Source of the DNA: Pseudomonas trivialis
GTDB taxonomy: Bacteria; Pseudomonadota; Gammaproteobacteria; Pseudomonadales; Pseudomonadaceae
Direction of reading: 5' to 3'
NCBI RefSeq assembly: GCF_001439805.1
Contig: NZ_JYLK01000006.1
Coordinates: 62,001 to 126,000 of the forward strand
DNA length: 64,000 bases
Part shown: piece by piece, positions 61,101-64,000 of the stretch
Layout of the letters: each line of letters opens with the position of its first letter
Position numbering within the stretch: position 1 is the stretch's first letter
Translations under genes and position numbers: made by a program
Notes under the pieces: model-generated
Told to the model about the DNA's origin: nothing
Seen by the model: only the letters and a program-made list of their open reading frames with translations
Database searches by the model: none

Positions 61101-62004
61101 AAATATCATTCATCGGCAGGCGCGGCGAGGCACCGGCCACCAGGATCAACGGTGTCTGCGTATCGTCGGGCACCACCAGCGGCAACACGAACGCCGTGAG
61201 CGGCGATTCCGGGTACGGCCCGCAGTCAATGCCGGCGAACAATGCCTCGATATCGTCCACCTGCAGCGTGCGCTTTTGCGCGCACGCCGTGCCCAACGGC
61301 CATGGCGCGGAGTCCTCCTGGCTGATCCAGGCCGGCGATGCGGCGGTATCTGCGCCAATGCCGTCGTGCTGCACCAGGCGATAGCCGTCGGCCTCCCGCG
61401 CATAAAACAGCAGGAAGGGAATATCGAAGTTGAACGTCGCCAGTGTGTCGACCGTCAGCGCGATCAAGCCGGGCAAGTCCTCGGCAACCGCCAGCCGGCC
61501 AGTCAGGTCACGCAGCGCGCGGGTGCGGCGCTCGGCGAGGATGGTCACGGTGGTTTCGGTCACCGGGTGAAACAGCCCGCCAATGCCGCCGGTTTCATCG
61601 CGGATGGGCGAGGTGGAAAAGGTGAAGAAGGTTTCTTCGAGGTATCCGTTGCGCGTGAGGAACATGCGCTGGTTTTCGAGAAAACGGGTCTCCCCTGCGA
61701 GCGCCCGCGTAAACGGCTCGCCGATGGCCGGCCAGGCGCTGGCCCAGGTCTCGTGGTAGCCCTCGCCCAACGCGCGCGGGTGCGACTCGCCACACAACAC
61801 CTTGTAGCCGTCGTTGTAGATCTGCGTGTTCTGCGGCCCCCAGATGATATTGATCGGGAAGTTCGACGCCAGGCACAGGCTGACGGTGGTGCGCAGGCTC
61901 TGCGGCCAGTGCTCGATCGGACCCAGCGGCGTTGCTGACCAATCCCTGGACTGGATCAGGGAGGCCAGCTCGCCACCGCCCGACAAGAAGGAATGCGTAA
62001 TCAC
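58180..62004 (-). CDS. Double hybrid sensor histidine kinase
   Basis: 1274-residue cytoplasmic multidomain kinase. In order: a PAS-like N-terminus (1-155), a GAF-like region (about 165-320), a first HisKA with ISHEFRTPL (His349) and HATPase (460-565), a receiver with Asp665, a PAS domain (745-865), a second kinase core with VAHDFNNLL (His915) and HATPase (1015-1130), and a C-terminal receiver with Asp1206. No membrane segment is evident. The GTG start has only a weak GGTGG site. No cognate output regulator adjoins. Confidence 0.92.
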   Translation of the reverse strand: MITHSFLSGGGELASLIQSRDWSATPLGPIEHWPQSLRTTVSLCLASNFPINIIWGPQNTQIYNDGYKVLCGESHPRALGEGYHETWASAWPAIGEPFTRALAGETRFLENQRMFLTRNGYLEETFFTFSTSPIRDETGGIGGLFHPVTETTVTILAERRTRALRDLTGRLAVAEDLPGLIALTVDTLATFNFDIPFLLFYAREADGYRLVQHDGIGADTAASPAWISQEDSAPWPLGTACAQKRTLQVDDIEALFAGIDCGPYPESPLTAFVLPLVVPDDTQTPLILVAGASPRLPMNDIYRGFFELLGAALSAALATVRARAYERQRADALAAIDQAKTTFFTNISHEFRTPLTLMLGPLEQSLALGDALPADERERVTLAYRNGQRLLKLVNSLLEFSRIEAGRAQASYEPVDLPELTADLASNFRSACERAGLALIIDTTPLPDTAYVDRDMWEKVVLNLISNAFKFTLAGQIRVSVEPGADGASAQVSVTDTGTGIAADELPRLFERFHQIDNPAGRSFEGSGIGLALVDELVRLQGGRLSVSSEVGVGSTFTITLPLGSRHVPKPLHSPALLHGSTTNVSAFVEEAMGWLPDAPAPQVQDEPAAEPFEECVLLADDNADMRAYVARLLQAEGLRVETATDGQAALEVARECLPQLILTDVMMPVLDGFGLLRAVREDARLQATPVILLSARAGEEARAEGLAAGADDYLIKPFSARDLISRVTSQLARARNRREAALRESEARLRLAIDAGQIGEWELDIGADSSVRAARHDQIFGHSERVEHWGIDTFMSHVLPEDRPDVEASFKRAAEQGTGWDFQCRIRRAEDQQVRWILARSTPQLDAQGRTQKLFGLVQDITDQKRVELGMQALNETLEQRITEAMEERSKAEEQLRQAQKLEALGQLTGGVAHDFNNLLTVIRSSLDLLERPELPEVRRSRYLAAISDTVNRAARLTGQLLAFARRQALKPQAFDVSQSVTSLVEMMESLCGAHIQISTDLAPQDCCVYADSSQFDSALVNVAVNARDAMKGVGRLTIAVAAVDTLPALRGQAQVQGDFVAIALRDTGSGIRPEHLERIFEPFFTTKNVGQGTGLGLSQVFGFAKQSGGEVRVSTEMGQGSTFTLYLPRVTAQPLEPEVPLEPALLTDGQGGRVLVVEDNIEVGTFATQALEELGYQATWAVNAEQALKCLTDAAEDFDVVFSDVMMPGMNGLELAKEIQQLWPALPIVLTSGYSHVLAQQGTHGFDLLHKPYSIHQLLQILRKACVKQGSA

Positions 62005-62178
62005 GGGATTGAACCACCAGCAGATTTAAGGGCGCGTAGTAGTCAGTCTGACCGCCGCCGACAGAAATCCTCCCATGGGGGGTCAAGCATTTATTGGCCG
62101 CAGAATATGCGTGGTTTGCCACACGGGATCAAAGCCCTGGCGCAGCCAGAAATCACGTGACGGCGTGGATGCGCGGGC

Positions 62179-62403
62179 TCATGCCACCTGGATCCGGGTG
62201 ATGCCGATGATTGCGGCTTGCTCAAGGATCTGTTCTGGCGTGGCATCGGCGGGCGGCATGATCAGACCGTTTTCGGCATCGCCCAGGTGCAGCGCCAGCA
62301 GGTGCAGCGCGGCGTCGTGATCGGGGAGTCCGGGTTGGTTGAGTTCGAAGGTGTGGGTGCGGGACTGGTTGTTGAAGAGGTAGGTGACAGTGTATTCGCG
62401 CAT
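62179..62403 (-). CDS. Hypothetical small protein
   Basis: 74-residue soluble protein (MREYTVTYLFNNQSRTHTFELNQPGL...) with a beta-strand start and helical C-terminus ending TRIQVA. I recognise it only as a type of small Pseudomonas protein without function. Longer reading to 62502 runs through a REP element, so the ATG at 62403 is preferred. Confidence 0.7.
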   Translation of the reverse strand: MREYTVTYLFNNQSRTHTFELNQPGLPDHDAALHLLALHLGDAENGLIMPPADATPEQILEQAAIIGITRIQVA

Positions 62404-62448
62404 CGCAGTGTCCTCTGCCAGGTGGAAGGCGGGTGTTACACGGTATGA

Positions 62449-62473
62449 ATGTGGGAGGGGGCTTGCTCCCGAT
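62449..62473. repeat. REP-type half element
   Basis: ATGTGGGAGGGGGCTTGCTC followed by CCGAT, a single fluorescens-group REP upstream of the small gene and the decayed toxin region. Confidence 0.7.
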
Positions 62474-62653
62474 GGCGGTCTTTGAGTGTGTGCGCTGTTC
62501 AACAGATCGGCCTCAATATCAGCGCAACGATACGAAGATTCTCGTTGAAATTAAATGTCATGCATCAGAGAAGGCCAGCCATTGGCGTTAATACTGTTTT
62601 TTTGTACAGTTCTCGCTCATGCACATGGATACCCGAGCGGCATGTGTACGTGA

Positions 62654-62970
62654 GAGCACGCCAATTCAAAACAACCGCAAAGGCGCTCTCGAAACAAAGC
62701 GGCCAAAGAGCAAGCGGCTCTAAAGCAGTATCCCGCTTCGCCTCCCGATGTTTCGCTCGACGAAAACCTGATGGAGGCCAAGCGGCGGTGACTTTGATTA
62801 CAAGCAGCGTGGCCGTACTTTTGCGGGCCGCTGGAGTGGCCCAAACAGCGGCAGGCACGTCCAGGGAAGAGTTTGACACGTGGTGGTCAGAGGCACCGTA
62901 CGGTGACGATCCCGTTGACCAGGTTTGGATCAAGGCAGGTATAGAGTATGCAAAATCGAAAGGGTATTAA
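62654..62970 (+). pseudogene. Remnant of a polymorphic toxin, type 44-like C-terminal domain
   Basis: Pieces of one protein are read in three frames. Frame A (62693-62788) codes NKAAKEQAALKQYPASPPDV then SLDENLMEAK. Frame B (62784-62813) gives GGDFDYKQRG. Frame C (62809-62970) gives LLRAAGVAQTAAGTSREEF and then APYGDDPVDQVWIKAGIEYA to a stop. In this order the pieces match what I recall of the Ntox44 domain (SLDEN, WDYKQ, LLR-AGWAQ, PPYGDDP-DQ-WI), but the expected FGNFNYG part between B and C is missing. The gene is therefore frameshifted and deleted. No N-terminal delivery domain is visible. Confidence 0.6.
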
Positions 62971-63376
62971 GTGGTACGTCTGGCTGCTGCTTGCCATTTG
63001 TTCAGGGCAAGCGTTTTACATTTACGTAAGCGGGCCCAGCAGGCCGGACCCGGCGAAGGTGGTTACCGTTACTCCTGTGAGCGATGGCGGCGCAATCTAC
63101 GAAGTTCTTTACGATTCAGGAGGTGCAACGGTGCCGTTTATTTATCGGTACTTCCTGATGGATCTGCAGCCCAGTGACGCCGAAGCGCTCAAGAAAAGCG
63201 GATCAGCAACCCCCTTCCTTGTGACCAAAGGCACACAGGCCGTTGGCGAGGTTTCGGGCAACCACGTCAAACTAAAAACAAGCGAGACCATCTACGACTT
63301 TCACAACACCGCCTACTTTAAAATCGATGGAGAACTCAACATCGTTAAGTTCAATCTGGAAGCGACCCTTCCCTAG
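62948..63376 (+). CDS. Possible orphan immunity protein for the decayed toxin
   Basis: 142-residue protein with an N-terminal membrane segment (about residues 8-28) and a beta-rich remainder. Its ATG lies inside the last codons of the toxin remnant (23-base overlap), the usual coupling of toxin and immunity genes. Base use is more AT-rich than neighbouring genes, as in transferred modules. The frame is intact, with a terminator hairpin after the stop. No family recognised; the immunity role is inferred from position only. Confidence 0.6.
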   Translation: MQNRKGIKWYVWLLLAICSGQAFYIYVSGPSRPDPAKVVTVTPVSDGGAIYEVLYDSGGATVPFIYRYFLMDLQPSDAEALKKSGSATPFLVTKGTQAVGEVSGNHVKLKTSETIYDFHNTAYFKIDGELNIVKFNLEATLP

Positions 63377-63391
63377 CAGGGGATTTGAAAA

Positions 63392-63419
63392 CACCGGCAT
63401 TGCGCCGGTGCTTTCGTTT
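63392..63419 (+). terminator. Terminator after the putative immunity gene
   Basis: 7-bp stem CACCGGC/GCCGGTG with a 5-base loop and a T-rich tail (CTTTCGTTT), 15 bases after the stop. Confidence 0.75.
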
Positions 63420-63423
63420 GGAC

Positions 63424-64000
63424 TCAACGTGAAGCTTCAAGCGTTGTACTTAACGCAGCGATCCTTCCTGTTATCCAGCGCCGGCTATAAACCAACACAC
63501 CCTCCGCCATCGCCACCGGAAAATGGATAAACCCATGGGCAGATTCCGGCAGAAGATGGGGCTCGGCCCCCGGCCAACGTTCCGCCATCTGTAGCGTGTC
63601 ATCCTTCAGCGGATCCAGCTCCCCGACGAACATCAACACCGGCGGCATCCCCTCAAAGTCACCATACAGCGGCGACAATGGCGCCTGTCGGCGTTCTTCA
63701 TCATTCAACCCCGGCGTCAGCAGGCGCAGCGCGTCGACCATTCCCGGGCCGTCCAGCAGCAAGGTGTCCGGCCCGGCGGTGCGCACGCTTGGCGTGCCGG
63801 TCAAATCGTAAACGCCGTAATACAACACCGCCCCGCTCACGCGCTTGAGCAGATCCGGCCATTGCTTGAGCGTCAGCAAGGTCGCGGCCGCCAGATGCCC
63901 ACCGGCCGACTCACCCACGACAAACACCGGCAAGCCTGCAAACTCATCGGCCGTCAGCAGCCACCGCGCGGCGGCGAGGCAGTCGTCCATCAGCCCCTCA
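63424..64000 (-). CDS. Alpha/beta hydrolase fold-3 esterase, 5' end outside the window
   Basis: Partial: the start lies beyond the window. The visible 190 or so residues carry the nucleophile elbow GESAGGH, the acid region VGELDPLKDD and the catalytic His in SAHGFIHFP, in hormone-sensitive-lipase family order. The HGGG oxyanion motif would be in the missing N-terminal part. Probably a carboxylesterase or lipase of unknown substrate. Confidence 0.88.
   Translation of the reverse strand, partial: EGLMDDCLAAARWLLTADEFAGLPVFVVGESAGGHLAAATLLTLKQWPDLLKRVSGAVLYYGVYDLTGTPSVRTAGPDTLLLDGPGMVDALRLLTPGLNDEERRQAPLSPLYGDFEGMPPVLMFVGELDPLKDDTLQMAERWPGAEPHLLPESAHGFIHFPVAMAEGVLVYSRRWITGRIAALSTTLEASR

Noticed and set aside
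60100..61938. A 612-codon plus-strand frame opposite the hybrid kinase
   Set aside because: Antisense shadow; the kinase frame carries all recognisable motifs.
62449..62970. A continuous 173-codon frame as an intact gene
   Set aside because: Only its last 50 or so codons look like protein; the start lies in a REP element, and the toxin-like pieces upstream are in other frames, so it is better read as a pseudogene remnant.

Overview
The window is ordinary GC-rich, densely coded chromosome of a Pseudomonas of the fluorescens group. The evidence is a 64-residue RsmE-type CsrA, the Pseudomonas families DUF1654, DUF2790 and (probably) DUF1652, FimV, and a block leuC-leuD-methyltransferase-leuB-asd-usg-fimV-truA-trpF-accD-folC-SPOR-cvpA-purF-metZ-SDR followed by tRNA-Val/Asp/Asp, an order I know from pseudomonads. 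REP-type palindromes of the fluorescens group sit in many gaps.

Layout. 0-6 kb: the minus-strand ribose operon rbsB-A-C-R-K-D, with a promoter and a 14-bp LacI-type operator upstream of rbsB. 6-8.6 kb: periplasmic asparaginase/glutaminase ansB, preceded by a sigma-54 promoter candidate and two AauR-like sites, then a LexA-boxed DUF1654-endonuclease I pair. 8.6-15.4 kb: small and regulatory genes (SPOR lipoprotein, RsmE, HAD phosphatase, DUF2790 plus a copper-type two-component system, GNAT, coiled-coil protein). 15.5-17.8 kb: four tRNA genes around a PuuB-like oxidase. 17.8-36.1 kb: the conserved biosynthetic block on the minus strand, joining leucine, aspartate-family, tryptophan, folate, purine and fatty acid steps. 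36.2-39.3 kb: a LysR regulator divergent from leuC and a PAS-PAS-GGDEF-EAL protein.

39.3-41.5 kb is the most unusual stretch: two unrecognised minus-strand genes behind a perfect HrpL-type hrp box. One encodes a papain-like Cys/His protein, the other a cysteine-free protein with a His-Glu repeat. Both have N-termini like type III substrates. No secretion apparatus lies in the window, so I read them as a distant, HrpL-controlled type III effector or helper locus.

41.8-50.2 kb: dusC, a thioesterase, a TetR regulator, a duplicated tRNA-Glu/tRNA-Ala array beside gltX, uvrB and tyrB. 50.4-58.2 kb: a LysR/sad pair, a protealysin-like M4 protease with its emfourin inhibitor, divergent from a NUC1 nuclease, and a siderophore/B12-type ABC transporter. 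58.2-62.0 kb: a 1274-residue double hybrid histidine kinase. 62.4-63.4 kb: the decayed remains of a polymorphic toxin (type 44-like) with an apparently intact adjacent gene that may be its orphan immunity gene. The window ends inside an alpha/beta hydrolase.

Family assignments rest on reading protein motifs and remembered family features; no database search was run.
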